Below are positions 24,306 through 35,170 of a DNA stretch of 64,000 nt, one piece after another. A model generated the notes under the pieces. The model made no database searches. It had not been told where the DNA came from and saw nothing but the letters and a program-made list of their open reading frames with translations. This DNA comes from Phreatobacter sp. (lineage in GTDB: Bacteria > Pseudomonadota > Alphaproteobacteria > Rhizobiales > Phreatobacteraceae): contig NZ_JAPZTZ010000005.1 of NCBI RefSeq assembly GCF_027532945.1, positions 124,001 to 188,000 on the forward strand, in the 5' to 3' direction. The position numbers and the translations under genes are program-made. Each line of letters begins with the position of its first letter. Within the stretch, counting starts at the first letter, position 1.

Positions 24306-25037
24306 ATGACCACAAAGACCGGGCCCACTGCCCTCACCGACGAGAACCGCTTGAAGCTCAGGCGCGTCTCCACCGCGACGCTCACCACCGCATTGTTCAA
24401 GCGCGGCTTCCGCAACCAGTTCATCCAGGACGTTCGGCCGCTGAACCCCGCCGCCCCGCGCATGGTCGGCGAGGCCTACACGCTGCGCTACATCCCCGCG
24501 CGCGAGGACCTCGACCATCTCGGCGTCTTCGAGGACTGGGAGCATCCCCAGCGCAAGGCGGTGGAGGAATGCCCGCCCGGCCATGTCATGGTCATCGACA
24601 GCCGCAAGGACGCCCGCGCCGCCTCGGCCGGCGGCATCCTCATCTCCCGCCTGCACCAGCGCGGCGTCGCCGGCATCGTCACCGATGGCGGCTTCCGCGA
24701 CAGCCCGGAGATCGCCGGCATGGACTTCGCCGTCTATCACAACCGGCCGAGCGCCCCGACCAACCTCATCCGCCACCACGCCACCGACATCAACGTGCCG
24801 ATCGGCTGCGGCGACGTGCCGGTCTTCCCCGGCGACATCGTGGTGGGCGATGGCGAGGGCGTCGTGGTGATCCCCGCCCATCTCGCCAACGAGATTGCCG
24901 CCGAGACCTACGAGCAGACGGCCTTCGAGGACTTCGTCGAGGAGAAGGTGCGCGAGGGCCGCACCATCTTCGGGCTCTACCCCGCCAACGAGGCGACCAA
25001 GGCCGAATTCAAGGCCTGGCGCCCCACCTGGACGTGA
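24306..25037 (+). CDS. RraA-like / HMG-aldolase-superfamily protein (first)
   Basis: A 243-residue member of the RraA-like superfamily. Characteristic segments are GGILISRLHQRGVAGIVTDGGFRD (key G-G, TDG, RD), CGDVPVFPGDIVVGDGEGVVV. True RraA is near 160 residues; this longer type is often an aldolase or decarboxylase of 4-hydroxy-2-oxo acids. It is divergent from the GntR-dehydratase operon with a shared palindrome, so it probably acts on a product of that pathway. The often-seen name ribonuclease regulator is not supported by context. Confidence 0.8.
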   Translation: MTTKTGPTALTDENRLKLRRVSTATLTTALFKRGFRNQFIQDVRPLNPAAPRMVGEAYTLRYIPAREDLDHLGVFEDWEHPQRKAVEECPPGHVMVIDSRKDARAASAGGILISRLHQRGVAGIVTDGGFRDSPEIAGMDFAVYHNRPSAPTNLIRHHATDINVPIGCGDVPVFPGDIVVGDGEGVVVIPAHLANEIAAETYEQTAFEDFVEEKVREGRTIFGLYPANEATKAEFKAWRPTWT

Positions 25038-25055
25038 GACCAGGACGGCCCGGGC

Positions 25056-26642
25056 TCAATGCGCCCCGGCCGCTCCCGCTGGCTGGGGCTTCCGCATCAC
25101 CGGGATGAGCAGCAGCATCATCAGGAACAGCACGGTCAGCGCCAGGAACACATCGCCGAGCGCCATGACGAAGGCCTCGCGGCGCACCATGGCCGCCATC
25201 TGCTTGATCGCCGCCAGCTCGGCGTCGGAGCCGAGCGACTGATATTGCTGGGTAAGGCCGGCGAGGGTTTCTTCCGCCGTGGTGCGCCCCCAGGCGACGG
25301 AGTCGTGCAGCCGCTGCAGGTGCAGGTCGGTGCGGTTGTTCATCAGCGTGTTGATGAGTGCGAGGCCCACCGCGCCGCCGAGGTTGCGGGTGAGGTTGTA
25401 GAGGCCGGCGGCGTTCTTCATCCGCGCCGGCGGCATGGTGCCGAGCGACAGGTTGTTGATCGGCACCATGCAGAGCATCAGCGCCGAACCGCGCAGCACC
25501 TGTGGGATGACGAGATCGCCGAAGGTCCAGTCCTTGGTGATGAAGCTCGCCTGCCAGGTGCCGGCGGCGAAGAGGACGAAGCCGCAGGCCATCATCAGCC
25601 GGAGGTCGACGGTCCGCGACAGCCGCCCGACAATGGGGGCCGAGATGAACATGACGATGCCGGTGAGGAACATGGTCTCGCCGATCATCAGCGCCGAGAA
25701 GCCGCGCACCCGGCTGAGATAGACGGGGTAGAGATAGGTCAGGCCGTAGAGGCCGATGCCGCAGATGAAGGAGGCAAGGCACCCGCTCCAGAAATTGCGG
25801 TTGCCGAAGGCCGTCAGGTCGACGATCGGCACCTCCTGGGTGAAGGCGCGCCAGAAGAAGGCCACCGCCCCGGTGACGCAGAGCACCGCGCAGATGAGCA
25901 CCAGATGGTCCTGGAACCAGTCCTTGTTCGGCCCTTCCTCCAGCACGAATTCCAGGCAGCCGAGGAAGACCGCCATCCCGGCGAGGCCGATCCAGTCGAA
26001 GCGCTTCAGCAGGGCAGGCTCCGGCCTGTCGAAATCGACCAGCCGCCAGACCATCAGGCAGACGATGATGCCGGCCGGCACGTTGATGAGGAACAGCCAG
26101 TGCCAGGAGAAGAGGTCGGTGAGATAGCCGCCGACGGTGGGGCCGATGGTCGGGGCGAGCGTTGCCACCATGCCGATCATCGGCGAGATCACCGCCCGCT
26201 TCGACGGCGGGAAGGCGGTGAAGGCCGTGGCGAAAACGGTCGGGATCATCGCCCCGCCGAGAAAACCCTGCAGCGCCCGCCAGATGATCATCTCGGTGAT
26301 CGAGCTGGACATGGCGCACATCAGGCTCATCAGCGTGAACCCGGCGCAGGAGACGGTGAAGATCACCCGCGTCGACAGGGCCCGCGACAGCAGGCCCGAT
26401 AGCGGGATCATGATGACCTCGGCGATGAGATAGGAGGTCTGGACCCAGGAGATCTCGTCGGCGCTGGCGGACAGCCCCGCCTGGATCTCGGCCAGCGAGG
26501 CCGAGACGATCTGGATGTCCAGGATCGCCATGAACATGCCGAAGACCATGGCGAGGAAGGCGAAGACCCGGGACAGCGGCACCTTGTCCGCCGGCGCGGC
26601 CGCCGGTGGCGCCGCGGTCATGGTGCCCGCCGCGGCGCTCAC
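25056..26642 (-). CDS. DHA2-family MFS multidrug efflux transporter (EmrB-like)
   Basis: A 528-residue major-facilitator protein with about 14 membrane segments. Family motifs are MAILDIQIVSASLAEIQAGL near helix 1 (key D-I-Q-I-V), WVQTSYLIAEVIMIPLSG, and RALQGFLGGAMIP in motif C position. It pumps out hydrophobic toxicants by proton antiport together with a periplasmic adaptor. It overlaps the end of the adaptor gene by ATGA and is convergent with the RraA-like gene. Drug specificity cannot be read. Confidence 0.92.
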   Translation of the reverse strand: MSAAAGTMTAAPPAAAPADKVPLSRVFAFLAMVFGMFMAILDIQIVSASLAEIQAGLSASADEISWVQTSYLIAEVIMIPLSGLLSRALSTRVIFTVSCAGFTLMSLMCAMSSSITEMIIWRALQGFLGGAMIPTVFATAFTAFPPSKRAVISPMIGMVATLAPTIGPTVGGYLTDLFSWHWLFLINVPAGIIVCLMVWRLVDFDRPEPALLKRFDWIGLAGMAVFLGCLEFVLEEGPNKDWFQDHLVLICAVLCVTGAVAFFWRAFTQEVPIVDLTAFGNRNFWSGCLASFICGIGLYGLTYLYPVYLSRVRGFSALMIGETMFLTGIVMFISAPIVGRLSRTVDLRLMMACGFVLFAAGTWQASFITKDWTFGDLVIPQVLRGSALMLCMVPINNLSLGTMPPARMKNAAGLYNLTRNLGGAVGLALINTLMNNRTDLHLQRLHDSVAWGRTTAEETLAGLTQQYQSLGSDAELAAIKQMAAMVRREAFVMALGDVFLALTVLFLMMLLLIPVMRKPQPAGAAGAH

Positions 26643-27823
26643 GGCTGCGACCGTGCGGTCAGCGCCTGGCCGCCTTCGGTTGGCTGGGCGCGACGGTCGA
26701 CCGCCCCGACCTTCGAGGGGGCCGCGCCGCCATCGGTGCGAATGGAGACCACCACCGACATGCCGGGGCGAAGCCGCCCCTCCGCCAGGGTCTCCGCGGT
26801 GAGGCGGATGCGCACGGGAATGCGCTGGACGATCTTGGTGAAGTTGCCGGTGGCGTTCTCCGGGGGCAGCAGCGAGAACTGCGATCCGGAGGCCGGCGAA
26901 ATGCTGTCGACGCGCCCCGCCACCACCCTCCCGGCGAAGGCGTCCACGGCCACCGTCGCCGGCTCGCCGATGGCGATACGGGCGAGCTGCGTTTCCTTCA
27001 GGTTCGCCTCGACATAGGTCGTGCTGGTGTCGACGAGGGCAAGCAGACGCGTGCCGGCCTGCACATACTGGCCGACCTGCACCGCCCGGTTGCCGACGAC
27101 GCCGTCGATGGGGGCGCGGATCTCGCTGAAGGCGAGGTCGCGGCGGGCGCGGTCGAGGGCGGCCTCGAGCTCCACCCTGGTGCGCTGGGCCTCGGCGAGC
27201 TGCGCCTTCAGCACCGCGGTCTGGGCTTCCGCACCGAGGATGGCGGCCTTGGCCTGGGCGATCTGCGCGCGGTTGCGCTCACGGTCGGCCTTGGCGGTGT
27301 CCAGCGCCGCCTGGCTGGTGAATTCCTGGCTGAGCAGCCGCTGGGCGCGGGCGAGCGCGGCCTCGACGCGCGGCGTATCGGCTTCCACCGCCGAGAGCTG
27401 GGCGCGGGCCTGCGCCACCGCAGCGCCCTGCGCCTCGACCTGCGTCTCGATCCGCTGGATCGTCGCGTCCTGAGTGGCGATGCGGGCCGCGGCGGAGTCC
27501 ACGCCAAGCCGGTAGTCGCCGTCGTCGATCTTCGCCAGCAGGTCGCCGGCCTCCACCGCCGCATTGTCGCGCGCCACGACCTGCGTGACATAGCCGGCGA
27601 TCTTGGCGGCCAGCACTGTCGTGTCGGCCTTCACATAGGCATCGTCCGTCGAGACCGTGAAGCGGCCATTCACCCACCAGTCCCAGCCGAACCAGCCGCC
27701 GACCGACAGGGCCGCCAGCGCGAAGAGCACGAGGATGCGGGCGGGGCGGCGGCTCTTCGGGGCGGGGATTGGCGGCACCGGCGCCGCACCGGCGGCGGGG
27801 GACGAAACGGGGGTCTCGGCCAT
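26639..27823 (-). CDS. HlyD/EmrA-type periplasmic adaptor
   Basis: A protein of about 394 residues with one N-terminal membrane anchor (ILVLFALAALSVGGWFGWDWW), then the biotinyl-lipoyl-like STDDAYVKADTTVLAAKIAGY, a long Ala/Arg/Glu-rich alpha-hairpin (about residues 90-220), and the second lipoyl half IRAPIDGVVGNRAVQVGQYV. The start is at 27823, where GGAGG precedes the ATG; the upstream frame extension would run through the operator. It links the EmrB-like pump to an outer-membrane channel. Divergent TetR gene next door. Confidence 0.92.
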   Translation of the reverse strand: MAETPVSSPAAGAAPVPPIPAPKSRRPARILVLFALAALSVGGWFGWDWWVNGRFTVSTDDAYVKADTTVLAAKIAGYVTQVVARDNAAVEAGDLLAKIDDGDYRLGVDSAAARIATQDATIQRIETQVEAQGAAVAQARAQLSAVEADTPRVEAALARAQRLLSQEFTSQAALDTAKADRERNRAQIAQAKAAILGAEAQTAVLKAQLAEAQRTRVELEAALDRARRDLAFSEIRAPIDGVVGNRAVQVGQYVQAGTRLLALVDTSTTYVEANLKETQLARIAIGEPATVAVDAFAGRVVAGRVDSISPASGSQFSLLPPENATGNFTKIVQRIPVRIRLTAETLAEGRLRPGMSVVVSIRTDGGAAPSKVGAVDRRAQPTEGGQALTARSQP

Positions 27824-27837
27824 GACGGCCTCCGGTG

Positions 27838-27854
27838 AACTGAACAGTTTAGTT
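27838..27854. promoter_or_regulatory. TetR-type operator between emrAB-like genes and regulator
   Basis: AACTGAACAGTTTAGTT is a 17-base inverted repeat (8+1+8) with a single mismatched pair, 15 bases before the adaptor start. It lies between the pump operon and the divergent TetR gene, the standard place for the repressor site. Confidence 0.65.
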
Positions 27855-27930
27855 TTATCTTGACTTAGCCCGCTACCTCGGCGAGGACAAGGGCCGACGC
27901 CGGGCGATCCGGCATGGGAGATGGGCACAA

Positions 27931-28587
27931 ATGGGTGATCGGCTGGCCGAGCCCGCTGTCGCGACGGCCCCTGACCTCGACTCCGCCAAGCGGCGGCAGA
28001 TCCTCGACGGCGCGCGCCGGGTGTTCTTCGAGCGCGGCTTCGAGGCGGCGAGCATGGACGCCATCACCCGCGCTGCGGGCGTCTCCAAGGCGACGGTCTA
28101 CGCCTATTTCCCCAGCAAGGAGGACCTGATCGTCGCGCTCGTCACCATCGAGAAGCGCGAGCAGGCCGAGCGTTTTGCACTCCCCTCCGATGACCATCGT
28201 CCTCTCGCCGAGGTTCTCGCCGAACTCGGCACCCGCACCCTCCTCGCCATGGCGCGACCCGAGGCCGTGCAGCGCCTGCGCCTTGCTGTCGGCGTGGCGG
28301 CGCGCATGCCGGAGATCGGCCGCGCCTTCTTCGAGGACGGCCCGCAATTCTCCACCCGCCGGCTCGGCGACTATTTCGCGCGGCTCGTCGCCGAAGGCCG
28401 CCTCACCGCGGCCGATCCCTACCGCGCCGCCCGCCAGTTCCTCGACCTCTGCCTCGCCGATACCAGCCGCGCCATCATCTTCGGCATGGACCCGACCGTG
28501 ACTGCCGAAGACGCCGCAGCCCATGCCCGCATGGCGACCGAGACCTTCCTGCGCGCCTATCCGGCGGCCGACCCCACCGCCCGCTGA
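27931..28587 (+). CDS. TetR/AcrR-family repressor
   Basis: A 218-residue regulator with a helix-turn-helix at about residues 20-65: RRQILDGARRVFFERGFEAA, MDAITRAAGVSKATVYAYFPSKEDL. The rest is a helical ligand domain of the AcrR C-terminal type. It is divergent from the EmrAB-like pump and probably represses it and itself through the inverted repeat at 27838-27854, released by a pump substrate. Confidence 0.9.
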   Translation: MGDRLAEPAVATAPDLDSAKRRQILDGARRVFFERGFEAASMDAITRAAGVSKATVYAYFPSKEDLIVALVTIEKREQAERFALPSDDHRPLAEVLAELGTRTLLAMARPEAVQRLRLAVGVAARMPEIGRAFFEDGPQFSTRRLGDYFARLVAEGRLTAADPYRAARQFLDLCLADTSRAIIFGMDPTVTAEDAAAHARMATETFLRAYPAADPTAR

Positions 28588-28707
28588 CCGGCCCCAGCCG
28601 CCGCTTCCCGTTCCGCGCACGGCGCCCCTTCGCGCAAGCACCATTCCCCGCCGTCGCATGCCGCGCTAGCGTGCCGTTCAAATCGATTCAAAAACGAGGA
28701 CACGCCC

Positions 28708-29694
28708 ATGCATATCCTGATCATCGGCGCCGCCGGCATGATCGGCCGCAAGCTCACGGAACGCCTGGTGAAGGACGGCGGGCTCGGCGGCAAGCCGGTC
28801 ACCGCATTGTCGCTGGTCGACGTGGTCGCGCCCGAGGCACCCGCCGGCTTTTCCGGCAAGGTGACGAGCTGGGCGGTCGACATCTCCTTTCCCAACACCG
28901 CCGGCCCCATGGTCGCCGGCCGCCCGGACGTGATCTTCCACCTCGCCGCCATCGTCTCCGGCGAGGCCGAGGTCGATTTCGACAAGGGCTACCGCATCAA
29001 TCTCGATGGCACCCGCCAGCTCTTCGAGGCGATCCGCCAGGAAGGCGTCAAGGCGCCCTATCACCCGCGCGTCGTCTTCACCTCCTCCATCGCCGTCTAT
29101 GGCGCGCCCTTCCCCGACGCCATCCATGACGAGTTCTTCCTCACCCCGCTGACCAGCTACGGCACGCAGAAGGCCATCGGCGAACTGCTGCTCGCCGACT
29201 ATTCCCGAAAGGGCTTCTTCGACGGCGTCGGCATCCGCCTGCCGACCATCTGCGTGCGCCCCGGCAAGCCCAACAAGGCGGCTTCGGGCTTCTTCTCCAA
29301 CATCATCCGTGAGCCGCTGGTCGGCCAGGAAGCGATCCTGCCCGTCGGCGAGGACGTGGTGCACACCCATGCGAGCCCGCGCTCGGCGGTGGGCTTCCTC
29401 ATCCATGCCGCGACCATGGACACCGCCCAGCTCGGCTGGCGGCGCAGCCTCGCCATGCCCGGCGTCGCAGCCTCGGTCGGCGAGCAGCTTGAGGCGTTGC
29501 GCAAGATCGGCGGCGACAAGGCACTGAAGCTCGTCCGTCGCGAGCCGGACGAGCTCATCATCCGCATCGTCTCCGGCTGGTCGCGCCGCTTCGACGCCAA
29601 GCGCGCAGCCTCCCTCGGCTTCAAGGCGGAGACGAGTTTCGAGGAGATCGTCCGCGCCCATGTCGAGGACGAGCTCGGGGGGAAGGTGGGGTGA
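28708..29694 (+). CDS. denD: D-erythronate dehydrogenase-like SDR
   Basis: A 328-residue extended short-chain dehydrogenase: GAAGMIGRKL (NAD-binding GxxGxxG), VFTSSIAVYG, and YGTQKAIGELLL with the catalytic Tyr/Lys pair. Close resemblance to DenD (NAD-dependent D-erythronate 2-dehydrogenase). In the known pathway it works with a decarboxylase/kinase set (DenK/OtnC), none of which is beside it here, so it may serve another aldonate. It stands alone, convergent with an unknown membrane protein gene with adjacent stops. Confidence 0.82.
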   Translation: MHILIIGAAGMIGRKLTERLVKDGGLGGKPVTALSLVDVVAPEAPAGFSGKVTSWAVDISFPNTAGPMVAGRPDVIFHLAAIVSGEAEVDFDKGYRINLDGTRQLFEAIRQEGVKAPYHPRVVFTSSIAVYGAPFPDAIHDEFFLTPLTSYGTQKAIGELLLADYSRKGFFDGVGIRLPTICVRPGKPNKAASGFFSNIIREPLVGQEAILPVGEDVVHTHASPRSAVGFLIHAATMDTAQLGWRRSLAMPGVAASVGEQLEALRKIGGDKALKLVRREPDELIIRIVSGWSRRFDAKRAASLGFKAETSFEEIVRAHVEDELGGKVG

Positions 29695-30474
29695 TCAGTC
29701 GCCACTGATCCAGATTTCGGGCCGGTCAGGGCGGACGGCCGACACAACTTTGACAATGATGGGCCGGCGGAGGGCGGCGGAGACGTCGTCCGCCAGCTGC
29801 TTCGCTACGTCCTTGTCCATGGTCGGATTGACGCGGATCTCATTCCAGGATCCGGTCGTCTTGCCGGTCATGTTCTCCGCTGCTTCCACCCGCCACCCAT
29901 TGTTTCGAAGGCTGTTCTCAAGCGTTGACAGCTTGGCGGGAGCGACGCCGAGATATTGCGGGAAGACGCGGTAGTTCGCGAGCAAGGACGCCGCCGCCCG
30001 AGGGTTGTTCGCCGGTATGCCTGCTGGAGAAACGGGAGCAGGTGGGGCCGGAGGCACCTGGACACCGGCGACTTGGCAAGAGGACCGCGGCGACAGATTG
30101 AGGAGGCATGCCGCCGGCCTCGGCCAGTCCGTTAGCCAGGCGATCAGCGGAATAACCAGAACCATGCCGAAGACAGTGAGCATGAACCGAACGAACCACA
30201 CCACGGTGGCAGCCATCCCGGGAATGCTGAGCAGATTGGCGGCTACGGTGGAGATTACGGCGAGGACGACGAGCAGCACGATTGCCCCGACGAGGATGAT
30301 GAAGGCCATCGCCGGGTCATTTCCGAGATAGTTCATGGCGGCTGCCGCTGCTGCGGCGAGGATAGGCAGCATGACGGCGAGGCGGGCGAAGCCCGGATTG
30401 AGCTTGCCCATCTGGGCGAGCAGGTCGATCTGTGGCTTCAGGATCTGCATGTTCGTGCTAGGAGGCTGGGTCAT
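29695..30474 (-). CDS. Unknown membrane protein, three helices plus soluble C-terminal domain
   Basis: Not recognised. The 259 residues show three hydrophobic helices near 32-50, 55-80 and 90-115, a Pro-rich linker near 140-157 ([13 protein letters not shown]), and a C-terminal alpha/beta domain of about 100 residues ([38 protein letters not shown]). The last part loosely recalls small LytR_C or SPOR-like alpha/beta domains, but no signature residues confirm it. The base composition is less GC-rich than in its neighbours, which could mean later acquisition. It lies alone between denD and sfsA. Confidence 0.6.
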   Translation of the reverse strand: MTQPPSTNMQILKPQIDLLAQMGKLNPGFARLAVMLPILAAAAAAAMNYLGNDPAMAFIILVGAIVLLVVLAVISTVAANLLSIPGMAATVVWFVRFMLTVFGMVLVIPLIAWLTDWPRPAACLLNLSPRSSCQVAGVQVPPAPPAPVSPAGIPANNPRAAASLLANYRVFPQYLGVAPAKLSTLENSLRNNGWRVEAAENMTGKTTGSWNEIRVNPTMDKDVAKQLADDVSAALRRPIIVKVVSAVRPDRPEIWISGD

Positions 30475-30536
30475 CGCGATATCCTCTGGTCCGGCCGCTT
30501 CCCCCCGATCTCGCGTGGCTATTTGAGGTTCTGTCT

Positions 30537-31250
30537 GTGATATTCCTCACGCCGCTTGTCTCCGGCCGCCTGGTGAAGCGCTACAAGCGCTTCCTGGCGG
30601 ACGTGATCCTCGACAGCGGCGAGGCGATCACGGCCCATTGCGCCAATCCCGGCTCGATGATGGGGCTGGCTGGCGAAGGTAATCGCGTCTGGTTGTCGAA
30701 ATCCGACAACCCAGCCCGCAAGCTTAAGCATTCCTGGGAACTGGTGGAGTCCGATGTCGGCCGCGGGCCGGAGATGATCGGCATCAACACCGCCCATCCC
30801 AACACGCTGGTCGACGAGGCGATCCGCGACGGCACGATTGCCGAGCTCACTGGCTATCCGGACCTCAGGCGCGAGGTCGCCTATGGCAAGGCGAGCCGCG
30901 TCGACATGATGTTGAGCGGCGGCGATCGGCCGCCCTGCTATGTCGAGGTGAAGAACGTCCACCTCATGCGCCAGCCCGGCCTTGCCGAGTTCCCCGATTC
31001 GGTGACGGCGCGCGGCGCCAAGCATCTCGACGAGCTCGGCGACATGGTCGAGGCCGGGCACCGGGCGGTGATGGTGTTCCTCATCCAGTATGGCGGCGCA
31101 GACAGTTTCGCGCTGGCCCGCGACATCGACCGCGCCTATGGCGAGGCCTTCGACCGGGCGCGGACCCGCGGCGTCGAAATGCTGGCCTATCGCTGCCGCC
31201 TCACGCCCGAGGCGATCACGGTCGAGCGTCGCGTGCCGATCGACGCCTGA
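30537..31250 (+). CDS. sfsA: SfsA nuclease (sugar fermentation stimulation protein)
   Basis: A 237-residue SfsA. Conserved motifs: [36 protein letters not shown], and the nuclease-like core RVDMMLSG ... [10 protein letters not shown] with [13 protein letters not shown]. The frame starts with GTG; GAGG lies 8 bases upstream. Known members bind DNA and show nuclease activity of the restriction-endonuclease-like fold. Single gene followed by a MaoC-type hydratase. Confidence 0.93.
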   Translation: MIFLTPLVSGRLVKRYKRFLADVILDSGEAITAHCANPGSMMGLAGEGNRVWLSKSDNPARKLKHSWELVESDVGRGPEMIGINTAHPNTLVDEAIRDGTIAELTGYPDLRREVAYGKASRVDMMLSGGDRPPCYVEVKNVHLMRQPGLAEFPDSVTARGAKHLDELGDMVEAGHRAVMVFLIQYGGADSFALARDIDRAYGEAFDRARTRGVEMLAYRCRLTPEAITVERRVPIDA

Positions 31251-31324
31251 GCCGCCGGATGGCGGGCTTGCCGCAGGCCGAGCGCTTCGGCATCAAGGCG
31301 GCACGAACAGGCAGGAGTGAAGCG

Positions 31325-31828
31325 ATGAGCGTGAAGCCGGGCTGGCAGGGCCGCTTCTTCGAGGATTTCGAGATCGGCGACGTCTACAAGCACCCGCTCG
31401 GGCGCACCGTCACCCAGGCCGACAACATCTGGTTCACGCTGCTGACCCAGAACACCGCCCATCCGCATTTCGACGCGAACTATGCCGAGCACACCGGTTT
31501 CGGCCGGCCGCTGGTCAATTCCTGCTTCACCATCGCGCTGGTGACCGGCCAGTCCGTCACCGACATCAGCCAGAACGTCTTCGCCAATCTCGGCTGGGAC
31601 GAGGTGCGCCTGCCGCACCCGGTCTATGAGGGCGACACGATCTATTCGGAGACGGAGGTGCTGGAGAAGCGCGATTCCGGCTCGCGGCCGGAGGTCGGGA
31701 TCCTGACGGTGCGCACCAAGGGCTACAGCCAGGCCGGCGACGTGGTGATCACCTTCAAGCGCACCGTCATGGTCTATCGCCGCGGCCAGGGGCCGGGCGG
31801 CAAGCACCGGCCCGAGCCGAAGGGGTGA
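31325..31828 (+). CDS. MaoC-family acyl-CoA dehydratase
   Basis: A 167-residue hot-dog-fold hydratase. Segments: FEDFEIGDVYKHPLGRTV, QNTAHPHFDANYA (the catalytic Asp/His region), FGRPLVNSCFT. The frame opens at 31259, but AGGAG 8 bases before the ATG at 31325 sets the start. Probably hydrates an enoyl- or mesaconyl-type CoA ester. Seventy-four bases after sfsA; no other CoA genes are adjacent. Confidence 0.85.
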   Translation: MSVKPGWQGRFFEDFEIGDVYKHPLGRTVTQADNIWFTLLTQNTAHPHFDANYAEHTGFGRPLVNSCFTIALVTGQSVTDISQNVFANLGWDEVRLPHPVYEGDTIYSETEVLEKRDSGSRPEVGILTVRTKGYSQAGDVVITFKRTVMVYRRGQGPGGKHRPEPKG

Positions 31829-31840
31829 GGGGCTGCCCCC

Positions 31841-32053
31841 TCACGCCTTCTTCAGGAACTCCGTCCGCAGCACCAGGCCCTTCACCTTGTCGACGCTGCA
31901 TTCGACCTCGTCCGGATCGTCGGTGAGGCGGATGGACTTCACCCGCGTGCCGCGCTTCAGCGTCACCGAGGTGCCGCGCACCTTGAGGTCCTTGATCAGC
32001 GTGACGCTGTCGCCGTCCGTGAGGAGGGCCCCGTTCGAATCCCTGACGTCCAT
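31841..32053 (-). CDS. Short YjdM/PhnA-type protein
   Basis: A 70-residue protein that corresponds to the C-terminal domain of YjdM (formerly PhnA): VRDSNGALLTDGDSVTLIKDL, split as VRDSNGALL and DGDSVTLIKDLKV, ending LRTEFLKKA. The N-terminal zinc ribbon of the longer E. coli form is absent, with no coding upstream of the ATG. The short form occurs in many bacteria. Function unknown; it has no phn genes nearby. Two bases separate its start from the KamA-like stop. Confidence 0.85.
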   Translation of the reverse strand: MDVRDSNGALLTDGDSVTLIKDLKVRGTSVTLKRGTRVKSIRLTDDPDEVECSVDKVKGLVLRTEFLKKA

Positions 32054-32056
32054 GGT

Positions 32057-33130
32057 TCAGCCCTCGGTGTCGTGCGGGGGATAGGGGTGGCGGCGGCCCT
32101 GCCAGTCCGCAACGTCGCCGTCGCCGAGATAGGCGGGCCCGACGGGGACCTTGCCCTCGCCGCCGGGAATGTCGAGCACATAGGTCGGCTGGGCGAGGCC
32201 CGAGAGCCGGCCGCGCAGCTGCGCCATCAGCGCCTGCCCCTCCGCGACCGACAGGCGGAAATGGGCGGTGCCCGGCGCCATATCGGGATGGTGCAGGTAA
32301 TAGGGCTTCACCCGGTTGGCGACGAAGGCGCGCATGAGGCCGGCGAGCGTCTCGGCATCGTCATTGACGCCGCGCAGCAGCACGGACTGGCTGACCAGCG
32401 CGATGCCGGCATCGGCGAGGAGGCCAAGCGCCCGCTCGGCATCTGCCGTGAACTCGCGGGCATGGTTGGCGTGGACGGCGACATAGACCGCCTTTCCCGG
32501 CGCGCGGAGCGCCCGGGCATAGTCGGGCGTGATGCGCTCCGGCGCGACCACCGGCACGCGCGTGTGCCAGCGGATCACCTTCACATGGGGGATGGCGGCG
32601 ATGGCCCGCGTCACCTCGCGCACCCGCCTGGCCGAGAGCACCATCGGGTCGCCGCCGGTGAGGATCACCTCGAAGATGGCCGGCCGCGCCGCGACATAGG
32701 CGAGCGCTGCGGACAATTCGCCTGCGTCCAATGCGCCCAGGCCCTCCGGCCCGACCATCTCGCGGCGGAAGCAGAAGCGGCAATAGACCGGGCAGGCATG
32801 GACGATCTTCAGGAGCACCCGGTCGGGATAGCGATGGACGATGCCCTTCACCGGCGAATGGGCCGCATCGCCGATCGGATCGGCGCGCTCCTCCGGCCGG
32901 ATGTCGAGTTCGCGTGGATCGGGCAGGAACTGGCGCGCGATCGGGTCATCGGTGCCGCGCCCCGCCATCAACTCCGCCATGGCCGGGCTGACGGCAATCG
33001 CATAGCGGGTCCCGACTTTGGTCGCAGCCGCCACCGCCTCCGGCGCGACGAGCCCGGCGGCCGCGAGGTCGGCGCCGCTGCGCAGGGTGGGCGCCGCGCG
33101 GCGCGTTGGGGAAGGTGTCCCGGCATCCAT
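32057..33130 (-). CDS. KamA-family radical SAM lysine 2,3-aminomutase-like protein
   Basis: A protein of about 357 residues with the radical SAM triad CPVYCRFC (C113, C117, C120 from this start), EVILTGGDPMVLS (SAM contact) and the lysine/PLP segment near DIPGGEGKVPVG. It is shorter than clostridial KamA and resembles EpmB-type EF-P beta-lysylation enzymes, but no epmA or efp is in the window. The ATG at 33130 follows GAGGCGG; alternative starts at 33142 or further up to 33286 exist. Divergent from pckA. Confidence 0.85.
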   Translation of the reverse strand: MDAGTPSPTRRAAPTLRSGADLAAAGLVAPEAVAAATKVGTRYAIAVSPAMAELMAGRGTDDPIARQFLPDPRELDIRPEERADPIGDAAHSPVKGIVHRYPDRVLLKIVHACPVYCRFCFRREMVGPEGLGALDAGELSAALAYVAARPAIFEVILTGGDPMVLSARRVREVTRAIAAIPHVKVIRWHTRVPVVAPERITPDYARALRAPGKAVYVAVHANHAREFTADAERALGLLADAGIALVSQSVLLRGVNDDAETLAGLMRAFVANRVKPYYLHHPDMAPGTAHFRLSVAEGQALMAQLRGRLSGLAQPTYVLDIPGGEGKVPVGPAYLGDGDVADWQGRRHPYPPHDTEG

Positions 33131-33402
33131 GGCCCGCCTCATGGGCGGTCCGGCGGCCGATGGCAAGGGCATGTGCGCCATCCGGCCCAGCCGGGAGCCC
33201 CCGCACGGACCTTCCCGCCGTTCACCGCGTTCCCCAAAAACCCACGATTTCCCGCCTTGTACGCCGAGCGGTGGGCTTGCCGGCAAACAGCCTTTGGATT
33301 AGGGGGATCGCCTCCGCCGCGGCCCCCGTCCCCGGCGCCGACATCATGGCAGTGCACAGGCGCTCGCCGCGCCCTGACGAGGACCCGTAGGGGAGGACTT
33401 CC

Positions 33403-35016
<1,614 letters not shown>

Positions 35017-35040
35017 GCCTTGGTACCGACCTGAATGGAA

Positions 35041-35067
35041 AAGCCCGGCCTCGTGCCGGGCTTTTTC
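35041..35067 (+). terminator. Rho-independent terminator of pckA
   Basis: AAGCCCGGC, loop CTCGT, GCCGGGCTT, followed by a T run. Lies 24 bases after the pckA stop. Confidence 0.92.
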
Positions 35068-35170
35068 GTTGGCCAGTGACTGAGGTCATGGGCGCCGCCT
35101 TCACCGCTCCCCGCCGGGAAGAGGTAAAGCGCACCGCCCGTCTCCCGTCATGCCCAATGGCTGGGGTGCC

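Noticed and set aside
24306-25037. RNase E regulator RraA
   Set aside because: Too long for RraA and coded with catabolic genes; an aldolase-like role is more likely.
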